From assembly GCA_028023455.1 (NCBI GenBank), contig JAQFVV010012396.1, positions 7,606,085 through 7,670,084 on the forward strand: a stretch of DNA of 64,000 nucleotides, written 5' to 3'. The notes beneath the pieces are model-generated. The model did not search any database and was not told where the DNA came from. It was given only the letters and a program-made list of their open reading frames with translations. Numbering within the stretch: the stretch's first letter is position 1; each line of letters begins with the position of its first letter. This DNA is from Epiperipatus broadwayi. Lineage: Eukaryota > Onychophora > Udeonychophora > Euonychophora > Peripatidae. The position numbers were made by a program, and so were the translations under genes. This document shows, piece by piece, positions 1 through 12,702 of the stretch.

Positions 1-562
1 GCAAAACTTTCCTGGCATGCTTTAATTTACAGTAATTTTGTTCAAATGTGTTGAGGTAATGGACAGAGGTAAAGATGATTTTGATTTCTGCTATATTTTC
101 ATATCTGACTTCTTTTTCTTTACTAGACAGGTTTTAGCATAATGAAATGTAAGATCACTTGATGGCTACTTAAGAATTAGATCTGGCATACCTGGTGAAC
201 TTTTATTCCATTCTGTTTATTTTCAACAGCATTAGTTTTTTTTTTTTTACCAGGTCACAATAAAAGTCCCACAATCAAATGGTAGCTTCTACTTCATAAT
301 AGTTTTTAATTGACAGATTCAAATTCATATCCAATCTTTCAGAAATGGTTTCAAACAATTCTTCAATAATTAATTTTTTGCTCTGTGATATATTGCCTTC
401 TCTGCCACTAATGAAACGTAACACTCATTGAATTTTTAAAAAAAAACCTGTCTTTTATAGTAACCTCACAAAAGAACAGAATCTTGTAAGCTATCTTATT
501 TTTACTCTAAATTAATTTTTTCATCTAATCAGCTCACAGATAAATGTTTTAATTATTTACAA
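1..562. other. AT-rich sequence without recognisable gene
   Basis: I see no open frame, RNA gene or repeat structure that can be supported here. It is ordinary AT-rich sequence with short T and A runs. Confidence 0.5.
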
Positions 563-1207
563 AAATATAATATAACAATTCGTCAATTATAAAAACAGAG
601 TTTCTTTAATATAAATAAAAACTAAATAATAATTATTGCCAAGTGCTTTCAACTCTTACGAGTCCTTATCAAGGCAGTGTAAAAAATTCTATTTTCTCAT
701 AGGTGATGAATTCAACATTTCATTGTATTGACCAGGAACAACTAATCAGAAAGCTGGTTAATTTTGAATTCATAGCACTAGATGAATTTTGTATAAGATA
801 CAATTCTTTAATCTTATGTTTTTTATCATGTGTTTTATGCATTAATATTGTAAAATCCTTTGGACTATATATATGACCTGTACTATTTTGGTGAACAAAA
901 ACTGAATAAACTATCACCTTCTCTTATTCTATTATATGTATAGTTTAAAAAACGCAAGATTAAGGAATTGTATCTTATATAAAATTCATCTTGTGCTATG
1001 AATTCAAAATTAATCAGCTTTCTGATTAGTTGTTCCTGGCCAATACAATGAAATATTGAATTCATCACCTAGGAGAAAATTGAATATTACACTGCTTTGA
1101 TAAAGACTCGTAAGAGTTGAAAGCGCTTGGCAATAATTATTATTTAGTTTTTATTTATATTAAAGAAACTCTGTTTTAACAATTGATGAATTGTTATATT
1201 ATATTTA
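563..1207. repeat. Foldback (long inverted repeat) element
   Basis: Two arms of about 265 bp face each other: left about 563-827, right about 943-1207, with a spacer of about 115 bp. The outer ends read AATATAACAATTCGTCAATT on the left and the near-complement AATTGATGAATTGTTATATT on the right. Both arms carry matching inner blocks such as CAACTCTTACGAGTC / GACTCGTAAGAGTTG and GGAACAACTAATCAGAAAGC and its complement. The arms differ by scattered substitutions, so the copy is not new. The short open frames in both arms on the minus strand are by-products of the palindrome. It is best read as a MITE or foldback transposon of unknown superfamily; I could not define a target-site duplication. Confidence 0.8.
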
Positions 1208-1357
1208 TAGTTATATATTAACAGAAGTATTATTTATTTATTTACAAAAAGGAATTATAAGAATTTTTATAAAACAATGGTACAAATTAAACTCTGATAA
1301 AATTTTTCAGTTGGATTACACATGCCATCATTTGGATAAACTACTGAAATTCCCCAA

Positions 1358-2172
1358 TATTGTAATACATCAATAAAACGAATGCTTATAAAAGATTCAA
1401 GCTGGATTCACTCTAAACTTTTTCATTTATTGATGGAGTTGTATAGTTTACATACAGCTTGCTGGGGATGTTCTGTAGCTTCCACATAACTTTCATCTAT
1501 ATTTGAACTATCACAAATTATATTTATATCTATTAACTGAAAATTAATTTAATATTCAATGGTTGTTAAATATGAGCCTCACTCTTTCCCATTGACTAGT
1601 TATAATGATTTCGCAATAGCTTATAGTTGTTCTGAAAATAAGCTAATGTTTGTAATTCATGCTCTGTCTTGTAATCCATCAATAAATTGAATGCTTATGT
1701 ATGATTCAAGTTAAAGTGGAGATGAGTCCATTTCTGTACTTTTTCATTTATTGCTGGAGTTGTATTAGTTTCCATATAGCTCACTGGGGGTTTTCAGTAC
1801 CTTCCAAATAAATTACATTTATATTTGAGTTATTACAAATTATATTTATGAGTATTAACTGAAGATTAATTTAATATTCAGAGGAATGAGTCCCAGACTT
1901 TTCTTCAGATTAGTTATAATTATTTCAGAATAGCTTACAGTTGTTCTAAAATTATATTAATATATATATAATTCATGTTATGCATTGTAATATGTCAATA
2001 AATTTAATGCTTATATAAAATTCAGGGTGTAGTACAGATAGGTCCACTCTGTACTTTTTCATTTATTGACAGACTTGTGTTAGTTTGCATGTAGCTCTCT
2101 TGGGTTTTTCAGTAGTTTCCACATAAATTTTATCTATATTTCAGCTATCACAAATTATATTTATATTATCTG
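1358..2172. repeat. Tandem repeat, ~310-bp unit, about 2.6 diverged copies
   Basis: Three successive units start at about 1361, 1670 and 1986 with the shared phrase TGTAAT..(A/G)TCAATAAA...AATGCTTAT. Each continues through TTTTTCATTTATTG, a segment containing (A/C)TTCCA(C/A)ATAAA, and ATCACAAATTATATTTAT. The third copy ends near 2172, so only about 185 bp of it is present. The copies differ by many substitutions and indels. The array starts about 150 bp after the foldback element. It is satellite-like or a decayed tandem element; no coding potential is seen. Confidence 0.75.
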
Positions 2173-3091
2173 GATAGTAGAAGTTTTTAAGGATATTGCA
2201 AAGTTGTTTGAAAACTTAATATAATGCTAAAATTAGCAAACAAATGTATATTTGGGTTAATCTAAAATAAATGTTTAAATCTTTTACCCATGAAAATCTT
2301 AGTTTTATATCACAAATATAATATGAAAAAGAAATTATTATTTGTTAGTTTTAACTTTAATTGGGAATTTTTTTAATATACTTCTCACAAATTTATAAAG
2401 AAATTTTTCTGGTTTGTAATGAGGAGTATTGATTATGAGTTTTTTACAGCAGCTCTACATTTGAAGATGAAAACTGCCTGGTTGCTTAGTTGAAATTGTG
2501 TCAGAAGAAGGTGTAATAGATTATTTGAATTGATAGACAAAAATGATAGAATATTAAGCATAGCATATTATTTTTAAAACTTTTTCTTAGTGAGCATCAA
2601 AACAACAGACTCTTAATATAAAGTGATTTTTCCATTAGCCATAAAATGGTCATAAAGAAATTCAATCATTAAATATAACGACTAATCTTTTTAATTAAAA
2701 TTATGACAGAGTCATTTGTAAATTAGTTAAAATGGATGATATGAGCAAATAAAAAAAATTATTTATAAGATCATCCATAAAAAAAATTTCTATACATAAT
2801 GATTTGAATTTAACTGATCTTTCAACATTTTTTTCCATTAGGCTGATAATAGAAAATATTTATTAAAGATGATAACTACTAAAAATAAACCATAACTATC
2901 ATTTAATGTAAATTAAGAGTTATTTTTGTTAATAAGGTATACCAGCATTGAGAAAAATAATTTCTTCTGTGCTATATATAAGATTCTTGGGTAGTACAAC
3001 TAAACTATTTTCAGAACATTGACAATTAGAAGTATATACTCTTATTCTCCTCCTTTACTTTCTTTGCATTTTTTCATATATTCATATATAT
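2173..3091. other. AT-rich sequence without recognisable gene
   Basis: No supportable gene or repeat structure. The sequence is AT-rich with several homopolymer runs. Confidence 0.45.
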
Positions 3092-3241
3092 ATATATATT
3101 GCTTATAATAACTCTTCCTATATACATTTTGATGCAAACTTTTTTTTAAAAAAAACTTCTTTATTTTCCTGACAGTTTCAACTGTCCAGCAGTCTTCATC
3201 AGAGCTTGTATACGAGAAGAATTATTATAAGCAATATATAT
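3092..3241. repeat. Small hairpin MITE-like element
   Basis: About 150 bp bounded by inverted ends: the left arm ATATATATTGCTTATAATAA is matched by its near-complement TTATTATAAGCAATATATAT on the right. The interior holds a T-run/A-run pair and the phrase TTTCAACTGTCCAGCAGTC. There is no open frame. It is a probable non-autonomous element, superfamily unknown; the arms merge into TA-rich flanks so exact ends are uncertain. Confidence 0.55.
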
Positions 3242-5070
3242 GAACATTGACAATAATATGAATGACATACTGTTTTGTAAAACTCTTTTTAAATTTCAAG
3301 TAACAATTTGCAGAAAAGATGCTAAGCTTGGTTAAAAAAATAGAATTGCTCTTGAATGATAGTCATTTAATAGTGATGATTAAATAGATATATAGCTAGT
3401 TTTAACTAGAGAATTAAACAGGGCAGTGAAAATATTCAAATCCTCATTACACAGCAATTGTAAAGTCTGGTGATACTTCCTTTTTTCATTCTTTGCCTGA
3501 GAGAAACTTAGAAGGTCCTTTGTCATACAGTGAGTGTTTAAAGACTGCTTTAGCTTATTTTTATCTATACATGTGAATTGCTGATATATTTTTAAATAGT
3601 TTAAAATGACTTTGGTTATTTGTAATTTAGTGCTTACGTAATTAGTTAATAATAACTGTTTGTGTTTTTACTTTTTTAAAAGAGTTATGAATGAGATTCT
3701 AATGTAGATTTAAATATAAGATGCTATGTTGATCAATAAATCACTGATTTGACCATAATACACTATTGTTTTAATTATTAAATGTGCTTGCATTGTATTT
3801 CTGTCATATTATGTTTGATGATCAGTACATCAATACTTATTTGACCAATCCATATTTACCTGATGTTATTATTGTCACATGACCATCATTTTTATGCTTA
3901 TACAAACTGTCAAAACAGTAACAAATTTTTTAACACAATAATGACACCTAATATAAGTTATAGCTATCAATAGATGCTTTATTATCAAAAAGGTTAAGGT
4001 GGATTCTGGGACAGAGATGCATTAGATCCAAAGATTCATATGCATTGCTATCAGATCCTAGGCTCCTCACTGATGAAAGTCATAAGCTATAAATTAGTCT
4101 GGAAATATTGAGTAGATAGGCACTGAATACAGATTATTATATACAACCTTGTAACATCTACTGACTATTAAATGTCAGAATTGTACAGAAAAAATTGCTA
4201 TAGTTTTATTTTTATTCTCCATGTAAGAATAATTACTAAATCAATTATTTTCACTTACATTCAAATCCCAGTTTATGAACAAATGGTGTAGTTAAAAAAA
4301 ATTTTTAATCTTTAAACAAACTAATTTTAATACTTTTTTGAATACATATAACAAAACTATCCTTAAGATTTAAAACCCATATGCATTGCCAAAGACTAAG
4401 TGGATATAGCAATAGAATTAATTATTTAATATATCTTGACATTTTTTTCATCTTGTAGTAAATTAATTAAAAACTAAGCTTTACCAAATATATTCGATTG
4501 TGTTTTCCCCTTAATAGTAAATATTATTGTTAAACTTATTATGAGTGAATTATGAGAAATCGAGTTTACCAGCGGGTATTTCGACGTCTTCTGATAATGT
4601 AACTAAATTTATAAAATAGATCAAATTAAATTTTTGATGGTTACGAAACTTAAGTAATAATAATTCATTACCTCAAGCTATATTACCGAATTTCAAGGTA
4701 AACAAAAGTATCAAATATATATATTAGTTTAACAACAACAATAGCAAAAATGTAATAATACAAAAAAATTTTTTTAAAAATTTTCATTATCATTATGTTT
4801 GAAGATTGATGTGACATTGGTAAATAATAAATTCTGGAAAAAGCAATAAAAATTTGCTTATTTCCCGTAATTAATCAATCATTTTTTATAAATAATAATA
4901 ATTTGATTTAAAAAAAATGAATATAATTTAAAAATTATGATATTGTTATGAAAAAAAAGTAAAGAAAATTTACAATGTTAATAAACAAATCACAGCTATT
5001 ATTAATTATTAAATATTTAAATAAAAATAAAACCAAAACCTGCGAATAAATATATTGTGAAAAAATTGTG
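3242..5070. other. AT-rich sequence; possible family E fragment near 3868-3925
   Basis: No gene seen. The stretch around 3868-3925 (CACATGACCATCATTTTTAT and following bases) resembles the family E motif found at 50.2 and 53.1 kb. The rest is featureless AT-rich sequence. Confidence 0.35.
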
Positions 5071-5157
5071 TCAAGCGTTGGTGGTCTAGTGGTCAGTACA
5101 GCCGCCTTATAAAGTTGTCTCGAGTTAGCGGGTTCGCTTCCCGGCCGATGCCATGAC
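5071..5157 (+). repeat. tRNA-Gly-like SINE head or tRNA pseudogene, copy 1
   Basis: The core, 5075-5151, has RNA polymerase III signals: an A box, TGGTCTAGTGG, and a B box, GGGTTCGCTTCCC. The ends GCGTTGG and CCGATGC can pair as an acceptor stem with wobble pairs, and both resemble a glycine tRNA. A functional tRNA is unlikely: the anticodon arm cannot be folded with a normal 7-nt loop. A partly deleted relative lies at 61665-61726 and shares the flanks TCAAGC (5') and ATGA (3'). That argues for a dispersed tRNA-derived repeat, not a gene. Confidence 0.6.
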
Positions 5158-5284
5158 ACATGAAGAAAAAGAGCTTTAGTAAATTTTATTACACTCTGAA
5201 TAGTAATGTATAAAATTAGAAAATTGGAAAGCTAAAATTCCTACAACAATTTCCAATTATATATAACAAACAAAACAAAAATAA

Positions 5285-5345
5285 ATCTAATGGCTTCATT
5301 GCTCGAGCATTCATACCAACTGAGCAAAATCGGCAGGGCGAAATT
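5285..5345 (-). repeat. Possible second tRNA-like remnant (A box only)
   Basis: On the minus strand the segment contains TTGCTCAGTTGGTATGA, which fits a pol III A box, followed by TGCTCGAGCAATGAAGCC. No B box follows at the expected distance. It may be a broken SINE head. The less AT-rich stretch out to about 5470 could belong to the same remnant. Confidence 0.25.
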
Positions 5346-6916
5346 ATAAACAATAACAATAATCGAATAGTTATTTGCTTAAGAGTTTATATGGCGTTTT
5401 TAGTACTAGAGGTTTCATAATTCAACTGCGATCCAGGGACAAGTCTCCTTTGCCACTATTGTGCTAAATCAAACAGGACAAACGAAGACAATAAATAAAA
5501 AAAATATTTTTTTATTCTGACTAATTGCTTGAAAACTACTTTTGATCAATTAATCGCATGAAATTGTATACTATATAAAAGCAACAAGTTAGTTATTATG
5601 GTTCATAAGACAATTCTAAATTTATTGAAGATGCAACTAAAATAGAATATCATTGTCATAATTCATAGTAGTCTTGAAATAATGTGGTTAATAATACATT
5701 AAAAGCAATAATTCTATTTATTATCCCTATTTAGGGATCGTCTACTTTAAATATGAGTGATCAGTGAATTTTACATAATGGTACTCTCCAGATTATTAGA
5801 CTACCTTCAAATATAGATAATTCTTACGGTAGAGCTTAATATCATATTACTTGTTTAAATATGAAATAATATGTTGAAAAAATTAAAGCTTTCCACTTTA
5901 AAAATAAAACGTATTACACTTGAGAATTTATATTGTTGTAATACTTTATAAAATGGCTGTTCTATTTAGCTATAAATTGTCGGTGCATTAAGTAAAACTG
6001 TGTCATATGGAGGCCTGAATCCTTTTTTGCTAAAAATTGTAGCAATTGATGATGTTAAAAAATTTATTTAAGATTTATACTGTAAAGAGCAGTATGGTAC
6101 ATTATCACAATTGTGTCAATGTTTATTAAATTTAATTACATTTAGAATGTTGAAATTTGCTTTAAAATGTCTTGATTTCATGTGTTTAATATTATAATAG
6201 TTATTTAAATTACATTTTATTTGTTGACAGGCAGCCTTTAAGTATCTACGATACTTGTTTCCTTGCACTAATATTGGAAATAATGTATAATTTAAAGTGC
6301 ATTTTAACATACACCCATACATAGATTAAATGCTTTCAACGTGTTAATGCATTATTTACACACGCACACACACACACAACAGGATACAATTTTATTAATA
6401 AATTAGTTAAGGCATACTCTTACTTTAAAAAAAAACCAACCATATGCTCAATTCTGTAATTAATTTTGAGAAAAGATTGCATTTTATTGCTAAGTAGAAG
6501 GATGGGGTAGCTCTAAAGAAAAAATAATTTTTCTAAGACTTTGATAGATTGCATTAAATTTCTAAGTGTAAAGAAAAAACCCATTCAATAAGCTGATCTG
6601 CATTTTAAGTTTTTTTAAAAAAGGTTATTTGGTAAAAGAAAATAATTGTTTCAAGTACTGCTGTATAGAAATTTTGTAACCATATAGAAATGTACAGCAT
6701 GATAAAAGATTATATTCTTCTTAATAAAATAAATTTATATATATGCAAAACAATGTGTATTTAAATTTTCAGCAGAACATGGTGTTACTGTATTGTAAAT
6801 TTGCTACTTAACAACTACTGCCATTTGCTTGCAATGTTTTTCAATCACAATACTCAGTGACTGCATTGTGAGTTAGAAAATAATATATATATATATTAAT
6901 AATTTATTATATATAT
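5346..6916. other. AT-rich sequence without recognisable gene
   Basis: No coding feature. A short (CA)n tract lies at about 6360-6378 and short TA runs occur just before 6917. Confidence 0.4.
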
Positions 6917-9151
6917 TGTAAGGTTGTGGCCCTTACATCCCTCCAATATTATTTTCATACCTTTTTTGGCTTAATTCGAATTCAAGACCCAATATATTAA
7001 CATTCTTTAATAAACATTACAGTAATAAAAATGAAATACTATAATTGATAAACCATTAAGTATTGTATACAGTTAACATGTTAAATACATATTTGAATTA
7101 AATTATAATATGTATACCCAACAACTAATCTGTATTAAAATAATCTTGTTAATTGTGATGCAACTCACACATTACAACAATATGAGAGAAATATGATCAG
7201 ATAGAATAAACACAAGCAAGAAATGAAAGTTTATGTTGAAAAAAAAAAAAATTTTTTTTATTGTCATTATCATATTATCTATATATAATGATCATTATTA
7301 ATGATGTAAACAATAGACTTGAATCAAAACCATGAACTTAATATTAGCAGTCATCAAAAATTATCTTAGAGAGAACATCCTTGTGTAAATAGGAAAAAGA
7401 AAGAAAAAGCAACAAGTTTCTTCTCCGAATTCAGATAAAACTTCTCATCAGCTGAATAACCTGCATAGATTTAAGCAGAGAATTCAAACTTGCAATTCAA
7501 ATAAAAATACCAGTCACTATTGAATTGAAATAGTCATAAAAAACAAATACTTGAATATTTGATAAAGTAAGAAAACATATAGAGTTAAAACTAGCCAATG
7601 GAGGAATTTAAAAGTGAAATTTTCAAAATTAAATTCAGATTAATCATAGATCGAATTATGTTACCCTTAATTCATTCAAGATATTTTAATAAAATTATAT
7701 AAGTATTTATACAGGCAATCATGCTTTGCTAAGTGCAAAAGCAACATCAGGGAAAGAAAGTCACCACTCATGGAGCTATAATTGTCATAACTGGGATGAA
7801 ATTGATCTAGCACTTAACACCTGTGCCATGAAATATCAAGTTGACTCTTAATAAATGGATCCACCAACTAACTCTACACTTCAAAGCAGAAGTTCTAAGG
7901 ATATAAAAGATAAGTGACTTAATAGATGCTCTAAAACACATTTTACCAATATACATCCAAAAAGGATTAATGAAGAATATTAGAATGATTCGCTAGGACA
8001 TTTTTTCTTATAAACTTTAAAATATTTATATTGACATCATGAATTTTATTTATTTATATATTTTGTGTAAATGTTTCCATTCATATTTTTCCTTTAATAT
8101 GGAGACAAAGGGGAAAATAAGTGTTAATATCAAAATGAAAAAATGTTATTGCCATTATTGTAAGTAAAATAAAATATAGTCACGATGAGAACTTGTTTGC
8201 ATACAAATCCAATCATCATTCAGGGAAAGGTAAGATTCTACCTAATACATATTTATCCCAAACATTTGTACAATTTCACAATTATATATTTTTCTTTGTT
8301 TGTTTATACTAATATTTTTGTTAAATGTTTTCAGTATACTTGACTAACTATTTCTATCATAAATGGTCTTTCTTGTCTATATCATAATTACAATATATAA
8401 CAGGGGAATCCCCTATTATCACTATGACAGATAGGAATTTAACATATCAAGTTAATGAAAATAAAATGAATTAGGATTTCCATATAATAATATAGCAAGC
8501 AAGGATGATTGAGATAATTATAAATATAAAATAAATTTCATTTATATTAACATGGACATCAAATGGCTATTCTTTGTAGGGGATACGGTTTTAGAAAAAT
8601 AATTGAAATAAATTATAAGCAAAGAATAACCATAGATGTTAAATTAAATATTTTATAGTTTGTTATACATTTTCTTCATTAAAATGTTACTTATTGTAAA
8701 TATATTTGCTAAATATATACAAGTGTTTAAATTAAAAACTCTCAGTATATTTTTCTATATTCATTTTTCAGTTGGTCATATCTCATCACATACTTATAAA
8801 TATTTTTGCACACTTACATATTATTTCATGTATCCACACCTATCATTAAACACCTACACAGGTTTATGCTTACCCATCTTTTAAGTGATATTAATATACT
8901 TTGAACTAGACGATTATGCAGATTCTCCATGACGTTGAAACCAGAGAATAATGAAAACAAATGACGCTAAGGATGAGGTGAGTGTAGGTATATAGTTTAA
9001 TATTTAGTTGACTATTAACCTCTCCTCTCCCAGGAGTGAAATTAAAGTGCATGTGAGCATATAAGCACAGGGATCAAAAATAGATTCTCTTATTCATTGT
9101 GAAAACTTAGTGAGTCTATCATCACACCAGATAAAAAATGATTCCATTACA
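6917..9151. other. Gene-free stretch bounded by TGTAAGG...CCATTACA at TA tracts
   Basis: The stretch begins TGTAAGG directly after a short TA run and ends CCATTACA directly before the (TA)n at 9152-9167, so its ends are imperfect inverted matches (TGTAAGG / TGTAATGG). This is the boundary pattern of the large units at 30.9 and 41.9 kb, so it could be another such unit. There is no interior coding sequence and no related copy to prove it. A perfect short palindrome AGGGGAATCCCCT lies near 8402-8414. The 74-residue open frame at 8660-8884 resembles nothing I know. Confidence 0.25.
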
Positions 9152-9167
9152 ATATATATATATATAT

Positions 9168-10541
9168 TGTAACATTTATTTATATACGTTACAAATATAT
9201 TGGCATTGGAAAAAAAAAAAACTAAAAGATAAAAGTGGATTTAAAATTTTGTTGAGTAATTTTTTTTTAAAAAAAAAACGTACAATGAGGGTTGAATTAT
9301 TCTTCTTATTTTTTTTTATGTGATTAGTAATAACAGTAATTGGAGAGAACAAAAGAATTCCAAAAGCAAGTAAAAAAAAGATAAGCTGAAAGTAGAAATA
9401 CTCAAATTAATTAAAGATGGCCGAAAACTTGAAGAAAATAAAGACTTTATTACATAAAATGTATAAAGACTGGATAAGATTAAAAAGGCATGGTACTAGC
9501 ATGCGCAGAAGTCCTGAAAACTGGATATAAAAAGGAGGTATCCGGTTGAAGGAAGGTCTTGTTTGTTTTGTTTCTCTAGTTGGTCTTGGATAACATTAAT
9601 ATATCCAAGATCGCTCTTCGCTGAAGGAATTCGGCATGTCGCAGTGAACCGGAGCTTCTGAAGACATCGGACCTAATGATGTACACCAGGAAAAGCCTTC
9701 GTGACCGACTGGGGAAATGGACCACAAGATCAAGCAATAACCAAAAGGCCGAGCTCATTATAACCAAAAAACTATGCATAGTTATCTACTACTGAATTCA
9801 TGAAACTTACCGGTAAGAATAATTATCCTGATTGTGACAAAGTTAACTATTTAAAACTACTCGTAAAAATATACGTATAAAAGAATCCCGATAGTGACTT
9901 TAATTTTTCTATATGAGAGACTCTTATTTAACCAAGAACTTTTTGTTTATTTTAACTGATATTTATATTTTCTGGATATTTCCCACCTGAATTAAATGTG
10001 TTCTCTCCAAGGTATTAATTATCTACTTAACATGAAGTATTTTAGTTTGTCAAAATTAAAAATATTTCTAATATCAATTCTCATTTGTGTGTTATTAATA
10101 ATAGTTATTATTTTTTATTATTAAATTTATTTTTAGTGTAATAAGATTTAAACGTAAGTTACCTTTGCCAATATGTTTCAATACGCCCAGGACTAATAAT
10201 CGTAAAAAATCATTAATTCTCATTACGGTAGAATTACCACCCCTAAAAAAAAAAATATAATAAAAATCTTTTTATTTTTTTTTTTGTTTTACAACTTGCG
10301 AGAGGTGCTGGCGGCATATTTCAGTGGATTCTTAGGAATTCTGGCACCCATAGTAAATAAAATTAAAAGTTGATTTTGTCAATAGCACAATTCGTAACAA
10401 TTAATAGGCTGAAGTTGATCAGGAAAAATAGCTGTGTTTTTAGAATAGAAATACAACTTTCTTCTTTTTTGACATAGCTTGATCAACTCACGCGCAGTTT
10501 ATATTAGCGTGTAAAGGCCTAGTAATATGAAAAACGTTACA
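9168..10541 (+). repeat. 5' LTR (1374 bp)
   Basis: It matches 12703-14074 along its whole length. U3 is about 360-390 bp if transcription starts about 30 bp after the TATA box at 9526; the rest is a long R-U5. Short open frames in both LTRs (minus-strand 9576-9779 and its partner at 13108-13311) are copies of each other and resemble no protein. Confidence 0.9.
9526..9533 (+). promoter_or_regulatory. TATA box of 5' LTR
   Basis: TATAAAAA lies in a less AT-rich setting (CTGGA before, GGAGG after), unlike the surrounding random AT. It is conserved in the 3' LTR at 13058-13065. It would place the start of retrotransposon transcription near 9555. Confidence 0.6.
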
Positions 10542-10542
10542 A

Positions 10543-10560
10543 TGGCGACCCAACTCGAGG
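10543..10560 (+). other. Candidate tRNA primer-binding site
   Basis: TGGCGACCCAACTCGAGG starts two bases after the LTR end. TGG at this position would pair with the CCA end of a tRNA, and the TCGAG core fits the T-loop region. I cannot name the tRNA without a search. Confidence 0.55.
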
Positions 10561-11000
10561 CTTACGAAAAGAAAAAAAAAACCACGACCTGAGAAAATTT
10601 AAAAACGGCATAAAATTGAGAATTTAATGTCCGTAGCTGGAAAATAAATATGACCACAAATAGTGCGCAAGTCTAAAAAGTTATTGCGTACGATTACAAA
10701 AGTTTTTTTTTAGAGTAGGATTTTAAATAAGGACTATATTGAAAGAAAATAATAGCTTATAAATTATTAAATAATAAATAAAACCGATCAAAGGTAAGAA
10801 ATGACGGTAAAGGTAGAGGGGGACGGGAGATTATAGGGTGATAAAAGAGAGGGGTGTCGGTGAACGAATTTATTAGCAAAGCAAAATAAAATATTATATT
10901 TATATCGTAAAAATTGATAGCGTTAAGATTTTGTTTACTGTAGCAAAAATAAGCAACACGGCCATATATGAAATTGAGAAGTAATAAAAATACACAAAAT

Positions 11001-12076
11001 ATGGCAGAAGGCGCGGAAGAATTAAAAGAGGGCTTGGAACCCTTAATAAAAAAATTATTATACGAATGCATGACAGAATTCAAAGAAGAGATAAAAAAAG
11101 AAATGGCAGAGAATTGAAAGAAGAAATAAGGGTAGAGATTAAAGAAATGAAAGAGGAGTTAATAAAGGTAGTAGATGAGAAAATAGCTAAAGGGTCACAG
11201 AGCACAGAAGTGATAGAATTGAGATCCGATAAACAAGAAAGCCAAGAGATAAAATTCATAGAAAATAGAGAAAACGTGCCGAGTGCAGTAAACCCTTTTT
11301 TGAAATTAAAAATTTTCTATGAACAAGATGAAGAATCACCGATGGAACACTTAAATAGCCTGCAGGGGTACTTCGCGATAAACCCCATGTCGGAAGAAGT
11401 TAAACTAATGCTGGCAGTTAATTATTTACAAGGGACGGCGCAAGCTTGGTGGGAATCCTTGTTTAAGAAACCGAATAACTTTACACAGTATGGTCAAATA
11501 TTAATCAAATGCTATTGGAACGAGGACCATTAAGAACGAATTAAGAATAGAGTGGCGCAAGAGAAATGCAGAACAGAAGGGCGTTATGTACCATTTTTTT
11601 GGAAACAAGTGGCGCAACTACAAGCGCTGACTGAGTGCAAATTAACAGAAAAACAGATTATCAAGATTACGTGGAAAAATTTTCCTGATCCAGTAGGGCA
11701 TCTGTTGATAAGTACCGGATGTGAGACAGTAGAGAGAATGGCAGAATTGCTTAGTGCTTTCGAGAATGACAACACTGGAGAAGAGATGAGTCCTAAACAC
11801 TTCGACAAATTACCGAACCAGAAGGGTCGAATACAACTGAACACTATAGTGTTGACTAATAGTGCTGGAAATCAAAGGAAAGATAAGGGGTCCCCAACTA
11901 AAAATAAAGGGAAGGGAATCTGTGCAAGACCTCCAGCACTAGACGAAAAGTTTAGGAGTGAAAATAAATACAAGAGAGAAGACCTTGACATAAAATGGAG
12001 AGACTGGTGCGAGCAATACAGAGAGGGGGTTCGATCCCTGTCACCTCCGCCATCAACCAGTTATAGTGATAGATAA
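11001..12076 (+). pseudogene. Retrotransposon Gag, broken by a frameshift and a stop
   Basis: Gag would form the retroelement particle. The likely start is the ATG at 11001 (MAEGAEELKEG...), whose frame ends after 38 codons at 11115-11117. The similar glutamate- and lysine-rich sequence resumes in another frame (the frame of 11066), so a one-base-type frameshift lies near 11108-11116. A TAA at 11531-11533 then interrupts the frame, which continues without a shift to 12076. The middle part carries the Retrotrans_gag pattern, with LQGTAQAWWESL at about 11432-11467 as its tryptophan-rich core and leucine-rich helices after it. The charged N-terminus suggests a coiled coil. No CCHC zinc knuckle is visible before the proline/serine-rich end (SPPPSTS). 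Undamaged length would be about 350-360 residues. The element cannot make intact Gag. Confidence 0.8.
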
Positions 12077-12702
12077 CATTGAGAGATAAAGTGGGCCGGA
12101 TGACACCCTGCAGATCTCAGATATGCCTTGGGAAAAACGAAAAAAAAAATAATGATATGGAAATGTACAACTAGAATATTAAAATATATAGATATTAATT
12201 TATAGAAAGAGAAACACAATCGTGGCTGATGTAGACGTAAGTCACAAGTATTTGACCGGGTAGGCGGTTACTGAAGAGGGGAATAACATAGCCCCGAGTC
12301 CTTATCCGCAGTATATGAACATAAGACCGTCTTTAAATGCTCGTCAGACTATTTCTAGCAGAGATCCCAATAAAGGGGAAGGCGGATCAAATTGGACCAA
12401 GTTGCCACAAGCCTGTAAGACTCAGAACGATGAGCAACGCTCGTTTGTGCTTATAACTTGGGCTTCTTATCATTAATATTACACTAAAGCAGATAGGACA
12501 CAGATGAATGTTGAAATATTTTCCATTCCCGCCGTGTTAGACCTAAAAGTGGGCGTTAAAGCCGAACGTCGCTTGTGAATGAGTCTACACAATATATCAG
12601 CACGCTACTACAGAAAAAAAAATACGAATATGAATTTAAAAACTTAAGAATAAAATTAGTGTAAACCCCTATTTTATTCTCATCTCCTGGCACTGGTGGT
12701 AT
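12077..12702 (+). other. Internal remnant after gag; no pol recognisable
   Basis: About 630 bp of less AT-rich sequence with only short frames. One, 12504-12578, encodes a short peptide containing IPAVLDLKVGV, which could be the run-up to a retroviral-type aspartic protease, but the catalytic DTG is absent; this is weak. Just before the 3' LTR the sequence is CACTGGTGGTAT, not a convincing polypurine tract. Confidence 0.4.

Noticed and set aside
720-1068. Two minus-strand open frames (65 and 61 residues)
   Set aside because: They lie in the two arms of the foldback element and are mirror products of it, with no protein-like features.
5075-5151. Functional tRNA gene
   Set aside because: The anticodon arm cannot form a normal 7-nt loop, and a deleted relative with shared flanks indicates a dispersed repeat.
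10757-11844. Minus-strand frames opposite gag (10757-11083 and 11584-11844)
   Set aside because: Shadows of the Gag-coding strand with no protein-like content.
12504-12578. Aspartic protease of the LTR element
   Set aside because: Only a short resemblance before the catalytic site; the DTG motif is absent and a stop follows.
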